Of a DNA stretch of 23,256 nt, positions 6,780 through 14,347 are shown one piece after another. Under the pieces are notes generated by a model. That model searched no databases and was not told the origin of the DNA. It saw nothing but the letters and a program-made list of their open reading frames with translations. Both the position numbers and the translations under genes were made by a program. Each line of letters starts with the position of its first letter. The stretch's first letter is position 1. The stretch is from an uncultured Lachnospiraceae bacterium. Its GTDB lineage: Bacteria > Bacillota > Clostridia > Lachnospirales > Lachnospiraceae. The DNA lies in contig CAJUQO010000055.1 of assembly GCA_910588295.1 (NCBI GenBank), positions 1 to 23,256 of the forward strand, in the 5' to 3' direction.

Positions 6780-8789
6780 TCAGTTGTGTTTAGATACATC
6801 GCCATTTTTCCCCGCCCCCTTTTTCTTATAAAACTGCGCCGCATAGTCAAAATATTTCCGCAGATCCGTCTGGTTTCTGAGCCGCAGTACTCCGTCCGTC
6901 CGGCTCCTTATGAACCGCTCCAGTTTCTCCATATATTCCGACTGGTCAATAGAGCCTTCCGCCACATAGGTGAGCCCCTTCTCCCAGCTCGCCGTGAGCT
7001 CCGGGTTTAGCAGGGAGCGGATGGAACTCGCCACCACGTCATGGATCATCTCCCCAAGAAGGGTAGGGGTGATCACCTGAGTCTTTTTATTCAGATCCAT
7101 GTATTTGATATTCACCAGTTTTTTTAATATCTCCGCCCGGGTGGCGCTGGTGCCGATGCCGCTGCCCCGAATCTGCTCCCGCAGCTCCTCGTCCTCGATG
7201 AGCTGCCCGGCATTTTCCATAGCCAGGATCATAGAACCGGAATTATATCGTTTCGGCGGCGTGGTTTCCCCCTCCTTGATCGTATAATCCAATACCGGGA
7301 GCCTGCCGCCCTTTCTGAGCTTTGCCAGAAGAGAAATATCCAGCTCCGGCTCATCCGATTTCTTGGCCGCCGTCTCCTTTACCGCCACCTTCAGATACCC
7401 CGGCTCCAGCAGCGCCTTGTGAGAGGCAAAGAAATGCTCCTTACCCACCGCCGCCGTCACGCTGATCCTCTGGTATACTGCCGGTCCATAAAAAATACTT
7501 AAGAACCGCCGGACCACCGCCTCGTAGACCTTCCGTCCCCGCTCCGATACACTACGCAGGGCTGCCTGTCCCTGGCCGGTAGGGATGATCGCATAATGGT
7601 CGGTAATCTGCTTATCATTCACATAACGGCTTTTCGCTATTCCTTTATAACTTTCCTTCTCCAGAATCTCCTCCGCGAAAGGGGCGCAGGGTTCATACCT
7701 GGCCAGGCCGCGGATATTTTTATCGATCTCCTTGGCCACGGCCGAGGAGAGCACCCTGGCGTCGGTACGGGGATAAGTCACCAGCTTTTTCTCATACAGC
7801 TCCTGTACCGTCTGCAGCGTCTCGTCAGGGCTGATCTTGAACATCCGGGAACAGTCGTTCTGAAGCTCTGCCAGATTATAGAGAAGGGGCGGATTTTTCT
7901 TTTCTTTTTTCCGCTCCACCGCCTCCAGAAGCGCTTCCTGGGGTTCAATCTTTTTGAGAACTTCGATCAGCGCCTGAGCGTCTTTCTTTTCCTTAAATCC
8001 ATTCTCCTTGTACAGACAGGGATGTTTGAAATACCGGCTCCCCTCCACAGCTTTCCACTCGGCAGGAAGCTTCTGCCCGCCTTCCAGCCCCAGTCCCGCG
8101 ATCACCCGGTAAAAAGGCGTTTTTACAAAAGCCCGGATCTCCCGCTCCCGGCGCACCACCATACCCAGCACGCAGGTCATCACCCGGCCCACGGAGATTC
8201 CCTGGTAACGGTTTCCCAGATAACTGCCCACCGCGTTGCCGTAACGCAGGGAAAGCAACCGGGAAAAATTGATCCCCATCAGGTAATCCTCCTTCGCCCG
8301 CAGAAACGCCGCATCGGACAGATGGTCATAGGCCGACTCATCCTTCGCCTCCCGGATGCCCCGCAGGATCTCCTCCTCTGTCTGGGAATCGATCCAGACC
8401 CGCAGCCGCCGCTTTCCCTTCACTCCGGCCATCATCTCCACCAGACGGTAGATATACTCCCCCTCCCGCCCGGAGTCCGTACAGACATAGATCGTATCCA
8501 CATCCTCCCGGTTCAAAAGGCTTGAGACGATCTTGAACTGTTTCTCCACGTTGGGAATAATCTCATAGAGAAATTTCTCCGGCAGAAAAGGCAGCGTCTC
8601 CAGGCTCCACCGCTTGTATTTCATGTCATATTTTTCCGGATAACTCATAGTTACCAGATGCCCGACGCACCAGGTCACCACGGCCTTCTCCGACTCCAAA
8701 TAGCCGTCCCGGCGGCTTCCGTTTATCTTCAAAGCCCGGGCAAACTCCTGGGCCACACTGGGTTTTTCTGCAATAAAGAGTGATTTCAT
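6780..8789 (-). CDS. topB: DNA topoisomerase III (type IA)
   Basis: This type IA topoisomerase cuts one DNA strand to decatenate and relax DNA. The 669-residue protein starts with the Toprim domain (MKSLFIAEKPSVAQ, with E8 and K9), and the acidic metal site is D105-S-G-R-E-G-E111. The nucleophile is Y339 in LVTYPRTDARVLSS. YQGISVGRVMT at about 195-205 and GIGTSATRAEILKKL near 545-560 are also typical. The C-terminus lacks zinc-finger cysteines, as is usual for TopB compared with TopA. The ATG at 8789 has only a weak ribosome site (AGGA, eight bases). The gene follows asd in the same direction, but an intrinsic terminator lies about 30 bp before its start, so it needs its own promoter or read-through. 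It leads the sce7726 and small-protein genes. Confidence 0.95.
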   Translation of the reverse strand: MKSLFIAEKPSVAQEFARALKINGSRRDGYLESEKAVVTWCVGHLVTMSYPEKYDMKYKRWSLETLPFLPEKFLYEIIPNVEKQFKIVSSLLNREDVDTIYVCTDSGREGEYIYRLVEMMAGVKGKRRLRVWIDSQTEEEILRGIREAKDESAYDHLSDAAFLRAKEDYLMGINFSRLLSLRYGNAVGSYLGNRYQGISVGRVMTCVLGMVVRREREIRAFVKTPFYRVIAGLGLEGGQKLPAEWKAVEGSRYFKHPCLYKENGFKEKKDAQALIEVLKKIEPQEALLEAVERKKEKKNPPLLYNLAELQNDCSRMFKISPDETLQTVQELYEKKLVTYPRTDARVLSSAVAKEIDKNIRGLARYEPCAPFAEEILEKESYKGIAKSRYVNDKQITDHYAIIPTGQGQAALRSVSERGRKVYEAVVRRFLSIFYGPAVYQRISVTAAVGKEHFFASHKALLEPGYLKVAVKETAAKKSDEPELDISLLAKLRKGGRLPVLDYTIKEGETTPPKRYNSGSMILAMENAGQLIEDEELREQIRGSGIGTSATRAEILKKLVNIKYMDLNKKTQVITPTLLGEMIHDVVASSIRSLLNPELTASWEKGLTYVAEGSIDQSEYMEKLERFIRSRTDGVLRLRNQTDLRKYFDYAAQFYKKKGAGKNGDVSKHN

Positions 8790-8818
8790 AGATTATGTCC
8801 TGTTCTAAAATATAAATG

Positions 8819-8847
8819 AAAAACCCCCACCAAACTGATGGGGATTT
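8819..8847 (-). terminator. Intrinsic terminator between asd and topB
   Basis: In the minus-strand RNA CCCCA pairs with UGGGG around a 9-nt loop. The stem extends by three A-U pairs beyond one mismatch and is followed by UUUUUC. It lies about 180 bp beyond the asd stop and 30 bp before the topB ATG. Confidence 0.6.
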
Positions 8848-9029
8848 ATTTACAAACTATACTACTTATATCCCACCTGTACAGCAAGTGGTAAAATTAC
8901 CTGTTATGCGTCTTATACCCCGTCGCACAACAAACGGCAAACATTTTCTTCTATAAAGTATAACAAAATCCAGAGAAAATGCAACCGATTTTTCCAACAG
9001 GCACTAACTGTTTTTACACATATTCTATA

Positions 9030-10115
9030 TCACTTCGCCTGAATATACCCCTTCGCCTTCAGAGTCTCCGCACACAGCACCGCGCCGCCCGCCGCGCCGC
9101 GCACTGTATTGTGGGACAGACCGATAAATTTCCAGTCGTACACTTTATCTTCCCTGAGGCGGCCTACAGAAATCCCCATGCCGTTCTCATAATCCACATC
9201 CGCCTGTACCTGAGGACGGTTATCCTCCTCCATATAGCGGATGAACTGCTTCGGCGCGCTGGGGAGGCCAAGCTCCTGGGGAAGCCCGGAAAAACTCTCC
9301 AGCTTCTTAAGAAGCTGCTCTTTTGTGGGTTTCTTCCTGAACTTCACAAATACAGCCGCCGTATGGCCGTTCAGTACCGGCACACGCACGCACTGGCAGG
9401 TGATCACCGGCCTCTCGGCCGGAACGATCACGCCGTCTTTGATCTCACCCCACAGGCGCAGAGGCTCCATCTCCGATTTTTCTTCCTCGCCGCCAATATA
9501 GGGAATGACATTTTCCACCATCTCCGGCCAGTCCTTAAAGGTCTTGCCCGCGCCGGAAATGGCCTGGTACGTCGTAGCCACCACCTCATAGGGTTCAAAT
9601 TCTTTCCAGGCAGTGAGCACCGGCGCGTAGCTCTGGATGGAGCAGTTCGGCTTCACCGCGATAAATCCTCTCGTAGTACCCAGGCGTTTTTTCTGGAACT
9701 CGATCACATCAAAATGCTGAGGATTGATCTCCGGAACCACCATGGGCACATCCGGCGTCCAACGGTGGGCGCTGTTGTTGGACACCACCGGGGTCTCTGT
9801 TTTGGCATATTCCTCCTCAATGGCCTTGATCTCGTCCTTGGACATATCCACCGCGGAAAATACAAAATCCACTCCGGCGGCTACCCGCTCCACCTCGTTC
9901 ACATTCATGACTACAAGGTTTTTTACAGCCTCCGGCATGGGCGTATCCATCTTCCAACGGTCTCCCACAGCCTCCTCGTAAGTCCTGCCCGCGCTCCTGG
10001 AGCTGGCCGCCACCGTCGTCACCTCAAACCAGGGATGATTCTCCAGCAGAGAAATGAACCGCTGTCCCACCATGCCTGTGGCTCCTAAGATTCCTACACG
10101 TAACTTTTCATTCAT
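9030..10115 (-). CDS. asd: Aspartate-semialdehyde dehydrogenase
   Basis: This enzyme reduces L-aspartyl phosphate to aspartate semialdehyde with NADPH, the branch point for lysine/diaminopimelate, threonine and methionine. The 361-residue protein is of the long archaeal/fungal-like type. It has a GATGMVGQ nucleotide-binding loop at residues 11-18, catalytic C158 in KPNCSIQ, and H251 in RVPVLNGHT as the likely acid/base. The frame is open back to an ATG at 10190, but those 25 residues are unlike the family. The ATG at 10115 follows GGAGGA at nine bases. It lies 71 bp after argH and probably shares its transcript, since I see no good promoter in the gap. The neighbourhood of argH, asd and, further left, asnA is rich in aspartate metabolism. 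Confidence 0.96.
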   Translation of the reverse strand: MNEKLRVGILGATGMVGQRFISLLENHPWFEVTTVAASSRSAGRTYEEAVGDRWKMDTPMPEAVKNLVVMNVNEVERVAAGVDFVFSAVDMSKDEIKAIEEEYAKTETPVVSNNSAHRWTPDVPMVVPEINPQHFDVIEFQKKRLGTTRGFIAVKPNCSIQSYAPVLTAWKEFEPYEVVATTYQAISGAGKTFKDWPEMVENVIPYIGGEEEKSEMEPLRLWGEIKDGVIVPAERPVITCQCVRVPVLNGHTAAVFVKFRKKPTKEQLLKKLESFSGLPQELGLPSAPKQFIRYMEEDNRPQVQADVDYENGMGISVGRLREDKVYDWKFIGLSHNTVRGAAGGAVLCAETLKAKGYIQAK

Positions 10116-10186
10116 AATAATTTTTCCTCCATATATGTACTCCGACGGTAACTGTTCGGCACAAGGCAAAGCGTCTGCCGGGATCG

Positions 10187-11569
10187 TCACTTATTTCCCA
10201 GCAGGTATTGCTTATTTGCCTCGATCACCTGCTTCATAGCCTCCGGTCCGGGCGCCCCCAGGGTCATGCGTTTCTCCACACAGGTTTTCAGGCTGATCGC
10301 CTCGTAGATCGTCTCGTCAAATACCGGGCTGATCTGCCTGTATTCTTCCAGGCTCATCTGCTCCAGGGATATCTGCTTCTCCAGGCAGTACAGCACCAGC
10401 TTTCCCACAATGCCATGGGCATCCCGGAAAGGTACGCCGTGGTTCACCAGGTAATCGGCGGCATCGGTAGCGTTGGTAAAACCCTGTTTGGCGCTCTCCT
10501 CCATGCGGCCCGTATGAAAGCCCATGGTATCCAGCATCCCGGTAAACAGGGCGATACAGCCCTTCACCGTATCAATGGCGTCAAAGGTGAGCTCCTTGTC
10601 CTCCTGCATATCCTTATTATATGCCAGGGGCAGCCCCTTCATCGTAGTCAGAAGGGAGAAAAGCGCGCCATAGACCCGCCCTGTCTTGCCCCGGATCAGC
10701 TCAGCGATATCCGGGTTTTTCTTCTGAGGCATGATGCTGCTGCCGGTGCTGTAGGAATCATCAATCTCCACAAACCGGTATTCATTGGAATTCCAGATGA
10801 TGATCTCCTCGCAGAAGCGGCTCAGATGCATCATCATCGTAGCCATGGCCGACAGAAGCTCGATCACATAATCCCGGTCGGAAACCCCGTCCATACTGTT
10901 TAAAGTGGGCCCGTAGAAATCCATCAGGCCAGCGGTATGATCCCGATCCAAAGGATAAGTAGTTCCGGCCAGGGCGCCGCTGCCCAGCGGACAATAGTTC
11001 ATACGCTCATAAATATCCGCAAGACGTCCCCGGTCCCTTTTAAACATCTCAAAATATGCCCCCAGATGATGCGCCAGCGTCACCGGCTGAGCCTTCTGCA
11101 GATGGGTAAAGCCCGGCATATAAGTACCCACATGCTCCTCCATCAAACGGTTCAGCACCTCCAGAAGAGCTTTAAGCAGACCGTCTGTCTCTCTGATCTC
11201 ATCACGCACGTACAGGCGCATATCCAGCGCCACCTGGTCGTTACGGCTCCGCCCGGTGTGCAGCTTTTTACCCACATCGCCGATCCGTTCGATCAGATTC
11301 GCCTCCACAAAACTATGGATATCCTCGTACTCGGCGGTGATGGGAAGCGTCCCGTTTTCCACGTCCCGGAGGATACCAGAAAGCCCCTCCAGGATTTGTT
11401 CCTTCTCCTGGTCGGTCAGGATCCCCTGCTTCGCCAGCATGGTCACATGGGTCCTGCTGCCCCGCACGTCCTGGGCCAGGAACTTCTGGTCAAAACCGAT
11501 GGACGCGTTAAAATTATATACCAGCTGATCCGTTTCTTTCGTGAAACGGCCGCCCCATAACTGTGCCAA
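10187..11569 (-). CDS. argH: Argininosuccinate lyase, TTG start
   Basis: This enzyme splits argininosuccinate into arginine and fumarate in the last step of arginine synthesis. The 460-residue tetrameric fumarase/aspartase-superfamily enzyme is of normal length. It has HTGRSRNDQ at 104-112, THLQKAQP near 155-162 and the signature loop GSSIMPQKKNPD at 276-287 with the catalytic serine. The start codon is TTG at 11569: AGAGGAAACG lies at proper spacing, the protein starts exactly as family members do (MAQLWGGRF), and no ATG is available nearby. A good promoter lies about 40 bp upstream. argG is not in the window. It is probably co-transcribed with asd downstream. Confidence 0.97.
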   Translation of the reverse strand: MAQLWGGRFTKETDQLVYNFNASIGFDQKFLAQDVRGSRTHVTMLAKQGILTDQEKEQILEGLSGILRDVENGTLPITAEYEDIHSFVEANLIERIGDVGKKLHTGRSRNDQVALDMRLYVRDEIRETDGLLKALLEVLNRLMEEHVGTYMPGFTHLQKAQPVTLAHHLGAYFEMFKRDRGRLADIYERMNYCPLGSGALAGTTYPLDRDHTAGLMDFYGPTLNSMDGVSDRDYVIELLSAMATMMMHLSRFCEEIIIWNSNEYRFVEIDDSYSTGSSIMPQKKNPDIAELIRGKTGRVYGALFSLLTTMKGLPLAYNKDMQEDKELTFDAIDTVKGCIALFTGMLDTMGFHTGRMEESAKQGFTNATDAADYLVNHGVPFRDAHGIVGKLVLYCLEKQISLEQMSLEEYRQISPVFDETIYEAISLKTCVEKRMTLGAPGPEAMKQVIEANKQYLLGNK

Positions 11570-11608
11570 TATCGTTTCCTCTTTTCTCTTTTGATCTATT
11601 CGCCCTCT

Positions 11609-11637
11609 ATACTACCATTCCGTATTTGTGAAATCAA
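11609..11637 (-). promoter_or_regulatory. Promoter of argH
   Basis: Minus strand: TTGATT (11632-11637), 17 nt, TAGTAT (11609-11614). The spacing is ideal, and transcription would start about 30 nt before the TTG start codon. I see no clear ARG box. Confidence 0.7.
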
Positions 11638-11731
11638 GATAAAATTGCGGCCTGCCGAATGACCGCCTTCACCCATTCTTTACGACAATTCCCGATCCAC
11701 ATCGTTCTTTATCTGGCAAAGTAACCGTTTT

Positions 11732-12346
11732 TTACCGCTCCCGCCGCGAAAACACGCATCCACAGTAATCCTGACGGTACAGGCCGTATTCCCGGGACAG
11801 CTCAATGGATCGTTTGTAGCCGTTTTTTTTCTTAAAATCCGAATACAGATAAGGCACCCCGTATTCTTTTGCCAGCCCGCCGCCGATCTCATTGAGCTTT
11901 GCGGCGTTTTTTAACGGACTGATGGACAGGGTTGTGGTAAAATAATCGTATTTCCCGGCGGCTGCCAGCCTGGCTGTCTCTTCCAGGCGCAGCCTGTAGC
12001 AGGCAAAACAGCGCACCCCGCCTTCCGGCAGATTCTCCATGCCCCGGGCCATGGCAAAAAACCGTTCCGGGCCATACGCGCCGTCCACAACGGACACCGG
12101 ATATTTCACCGGCATCTCCTTTACCAGCCGATGCAGTTCTGCTGCCCGCTTTTCGTATTCTTCTTTCAGGGAAATATTGGGATTATAGAAAAATACAGTA
12201 ATATGAAAAAAAGAAGCCAAATACTCCAGCACATAACTGCTGCACGGCGCGCAGCAGGCATGGAGAAAAAGAGTCGGCACTTTTCCCTCCGACTCCAGTT
12301 TCTCCAATGTCCGGTCCAGCTCTTTCTGATAATTTATGTTTGGCAT
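11732..12346 (-). CDS. queH: Epoxyqueuosine reductase QueH
   Basis: QueH reduces epoxyqueuosine to queuosine in tRNA, the last step of queuosine synthesis, and replaces the unrelated cobalamin enzyme QueG in many anaerobes. The 204-residue protein (formerly DUF208) has the family cysteines: C31-C32-x-x-C35 in HACCAPCS, C113-x-x-C116 in RCFACYRLR, and C195-x-C197 in DYCGCVFS. These hold a [4Fe-4S] cluster and a nearby iron or redox pair. The YNPNI and TTTLSISPLKN motifs are also typical. The ATG at 12346 follows GGAGG at five bases. It is a single-gene unit between argH and the GltD-like gene, and its promoter overlaps an inverted repeat. No preQ1 riboswitch is apparent. Confidence 0.95.
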   Translation of the reverse strand: MPNINYQKELDRTLEKLESEGKVPTLFLHACCAPCSSYVLEYLASFFHITVFFYNPNISLKEEYEKRAAELHRLVKEMPVKYPVSVVDGAYGPERFFAMARGMENLPEGGVRCFACYRLRLEETARLAAAGKYDYFTTTLSISPLKNAAKLNEIGGGLAKEYGVPYLYSDFKKKNGYKRSIELSREYGLYRQDYCGCVFSRRER

Positions 12347-12382
12347 CTGTACCTCCGCCTCTGCTTATTTTGTCATTTTCTT

Positions 12383-12409
12383 TAATAGTTCCGGTCATCT
12401 GAACTATTA
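12383..12409. promoter_or_regulatory. Operator-like inverted repeat upstream of queH
   Basis: TAATAGTTC (12383-12391) and GAACTATTA (12401-12409) form a perfect 9-bp dyad with a 9-nt centre. It starts 36 bp before the queH ATG and overlaps the putative -10 box. As a DNA site it could bind a dimeric repressor; as RNA it would be a leader hairpin. On the plus strand a T-run follows, so it could instead be a plus-strand terminator. Confidence 0.45.
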
Positions 12410-12433
12410 TCATCTTTTTTACGGCAATGATAA
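12406..12433 (-). promoter_or_regulatory. Candidate promoter of queH
   Basis: Minus strand: TTATCA (12428-12433), 16 nt, GATAAT (12406-12411). The -35 is a weak match. The -10 overlaps the outer part of the inverted repeat at 12383-12409. Confidence 0.4.
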
Positions 12434-12490
12434 AGATACCATGTTTTTTGTGTTTTTTCTATCTGTTTCTGTCCCTGTTATAAAAAATGC

Positions 12491-12517
12491 AAAAAAATAC
12501 TGTCGAGAAGGATCTCG
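12491..12517 (-). terminator. Terminator after the GltD-like gene
   Basis: CGAGA (12504-12508) and TCTCG (12513-12517) form a short stem with a 4-nt loop, ten bases beyond the stop codon. In the minus-strand RNA a run of seven U (12491-12497) follows six bases later. The stem is short, so efficiency is uncertain. Confidence 0.5.
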
Positions 12518-12527
12518 TCGCCGCTCT

Positions 12528-13751
12528 TCAGGCATGTTTCTTCTCCATATAGTCCATCATGGCCGCCGCCGCTTTTTTGGCTTCCTCCACTGCGTGTACA
12601 ACGGTCTTTGGCCCGTGCACCACATCGCCCGCGGCAAAGACGCCCTCGCGGGTGGTCATATGCCGGTCGTTCGTGATAAGCAGTCCTTCGTCTGAACCCT
12701 GCAGCCCCGCCGTAGTGAGGATGAGCTTATTCTTCGGGCCCTGGCTGATGCAGATAATCGTGGCGTCGGCATCAACCTGTTCTTCCTCCGGCTCATAGCC
12801 CACAATCTCATCTTTTTCATCAAAGACGGCCGTCTTAAACACGGGGCCCTGGGGAGTAATGGACGCGATAGCTTTCCCATAGACCACCTCCGCCCCTTCC
12901 AGCATGGCGTAAGACATTTCACTGGAGCTCGCTGTGACCGCCTTGCCCACCGCATAGAGCGTCACCTCCCGGGCGCCTCTCCGCAGCGCTGTCCGGGCCA
13001 CATCCATCGCCACATTGCCTGTGCCGATGACCGCAACCCGCTCGCCCAGGCTGTAGGCGTCTGGATTGGCCAGATAATCGATGCCGAAATGAACATTGGC
13101 CAGAGTCTCTCCGTGAATGCCCAGTGTTTTCGGCCTCCACACGCCCGTGCCGACGAAAACACCCGCATAACCGTCACGAAACAGTTCCTCAATCGTAAGC
13201 GCTCCGCCAATAGTAGTATTGGGCCGGATCTGTATGCCCAAATCCAGCATTTTCTTTTTATAACGTGTAAGGATACTCCGGGGCAGGCGAAAATCCGGGA
13301 TACCGTACTGCATCATACCGCCGATCTTATCCCTCGCCTCAAAAACCGTCACATCAAAACCGTGTTTTGCCAACTCTACTGCCACCGTGATCCCCGCAGG
13401 CCCAGAACCGATGACTGCGGCCCGTATCCCCTTTTTCTCCGCCACCGGCGCTTCTCTCCGCTCCAGCCAGGCCTCCGAAATGAAATTCTCAATGCTGCTG
13501 AAATGAATCGGTTTTCCCTTTTTCCCCAGCACACAATGCCCCTCACACTGTTTTTCATGATTGCAAACGATAGAGCAGACCACCGAAAGCGGATTATTTT
13601 CAAACAATTTGTTGCCCGCATCCGCCAGTCTGTTCTCTCTGAAAGCCTGAATGACCTGCGGGATCGATGCATGCACCGGGCATCCCTGCTGGCACATTGG
13701 TTTTTTACAGTTCAGGCACCGTTCAGCCTCATCCATGACATGTACGCCCAT
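12528..13751 (-). CDS. GltD-like FAD/NAD(P) oxidoreductase with two [4Fe-4S] sites
   Basis: This 407-residue protein resembles the small subunit of NADPH-glutamate synthase and related electron-transfer flavoproteins. The N-terminus has two cysteine clusters typical of the Fer4_20 domain: C12, C15, C20, C24 and C59, C63, C69, C73. The FAD-binding loop VIGSGPAG lies at about 103-110, the NAD(P)-binding loop VIGTGNVAMD at about 221-230, and the C-terminal FAD motif FAAGDVVHGP near 372-381. It is shorter than typical GltD (about 450-490) and no large glutamate synthase subunit is near. A stand-alone NAD(P)H/ferredoxin oxidoreductase role is equally possible. The frame stays open about 100 codons upstream. 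I chose the ATG at 13751 because the family homology starts just after it and AGGGGG lies nine bases before. That ribosome site is inside a strong hairpin. Confidence 0.88.
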   Translation of the reverse strand: MGVHVMDEAERCLNCKKPMCQQGCPVHASIPQVIQAFRENRLADAGNKLFENNPLSVVCSIVCNHEKQCEGHCVLGKKGKPIHFSSIENFISEAWLERREAPVAEKKGIRAAVIGSGPAGITVAVELAKHGFDVTVFEARDKIGGMMQYGIPDFRLPRSILTRYKKKMLDLGIQIRPNTTIGGALTIEELFRDGYAGVFVGTGVWRPKTLGIHGETLANVHFGIDYLANPDAYSLGERVAVIGTGNVAMDVARTALRRGAREVTLYAVGKAVTASSSEMSYAMLEGAEVVYGKAIASITPQGPVFKTAVFDEKDEIVGYEPEEEQVDADATIICISQGPKNKLILTTAGLQGSDEGLLITNDRHMTTREGVFAAGDVVHGPKTVVHAVEEAKKAAAAMMDYMEKKHA

Positions 13752-13752
13752 A

Positions 13753-13804
13753 AAAAATACCCCCTGGTTGGTTTTCGTAAAATCCTGCTTTTGGGGGTAT
13801 TTTT
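13753..13804 (-). promoter_or_regulatory. 12-bp perfect hairpin covering the ribosome site of the GltD-like gene
   Basis: AAAAATACCCCC at 13753-13764 is an exact complement of GGGGGTATTTTT at 13793-13804, with a 28-nt loop. In the minus-strand RNA the second arm contains the AGGGGG ribosome site, and its U-run ends at the AUG. The structure could be a terminator/attenuator or could hide the ribosome site. It begins about 10 nt after the predicted transcription start. Confidence 0.7.
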
Positions 13805-13820
13805 CCTTTTTTATGGCTGA

Positions 13821-13849
13821 AATATACACGAACGCAAGCTGTCTTTGAA
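13821..13849 (-). promoter_or_regulatory. Candidate promoter of the GltD-like gene
   Basis: Minus strand: TTCAAA (13844-13849), 17 nt, TATATT (13821-13826). Transcription would start near 13814, so the leader would consist almost only of the hairpin at 13753-13804. Confidence 0.5.
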
Positions 13850-14066
13850 GCCACTTGCCTGCCAGTTTTGAATGTCCTGCGCCAAAGGCAAACGTCTGGC
13901 CGGACTGCGTTGCCACCCTGTATTCCGGAGCCTCTGCTGCTTTTCGGGCCTGCTTTTTCAGGAACGTTTTCCTTTTGTCAGAAATCCCCTTTGCCAGAGT
14001 AAGCATTTTCAACCTTCTGCGGCCCCTGAAGGCTGTTTGGCCCATCATCGCCACATTTAATTAGCG

Positions 14067-14324
14067 TCATCCTTTTAACATTGAAAACAGCCCTTTTTTC
14101 TCATACGGTTCCCTTCTCACAGAAATTATCTGATATCCCGCCTTCGCAATTACATTTTTCAGTTCTGACTCGGATATATCCTGCTCCGTGATAATAGTTG
14201 TCTGCTTCCTGGTATGTGAGCTTGTCACTTTTTTTACCGAAAACGTATTCCGTACCGCGTCATTAATATGGGCCTCGCACATACCACAGGCCATCCCCTC
14301 AACTTCTGCTGTTATTTTAAGCAT
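14067..14324 (-). CDS. HMA-domain heavy-metal-binding protein
   Basis: This 85-residue protein is a single heavy-metal-associated domain of the CopZ/Atx1 type with a short basic tail. The metal site is G-M-x-C-x-x-C: C13 and C16 in GMACGMCEAHI. The usual fold elements follow (KNVIAKAGYQIISV). It probably binds Cu(I) or another soft metal in the cytoplasm. The cysteines are spaced by GM, a variant of the common M-x-C-x-x-C loop. An in-frame ATG at 14339 exists, but the ATG at 14324 follows GGGAGG at seven bases and starts at the first beta strand. It begins 23 bp after the nitroreductase stop and should be co-transcribed. No copper ATPase or CsoR/CopY regulator is in the window. Confidence 0.88.
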   Translation of the reverse strand: MLKITAEVEGMACGMCEAHINDAVRNTFSVKKVTSSHTRKQTTIITEQDISESELKNVIAKAGYQIISVRREPYEKKGLFSMLKG

Positions 14325-14347
14325 ACTATAACCTCCCATTTTATTAG

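Larger units (their letters stand above)
13752..14066. other. Upstream region of the GltD-like gene
   Basis: This 315-bp gap between the HMA gene and the GltD-like gene holds a candidate promoter (13821-13849) and the 12-bp hairpin (13753-13804). The reading frame of the downstream gene is open through all of it, with an ATG at 14006 behind a GAAGG. The translation there is unlike any family I know, so I treat the stretch as non-coding. Confidence 0.55.

Noticed and set aside
8848..9029. A promoter for topB in the gap after asd
   Set aside because: Only weak boxes such as TTGCTG/TAGTAT are seen, and they lie upstream of the terminator; I could not support one.
12528..13751. Naming the flavoprotein gltD
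   Set aside because: No glutamate synthase large subunit is present, the protein is shorter than GltD, and many stand-alone relatives have other electron-transfer roles.
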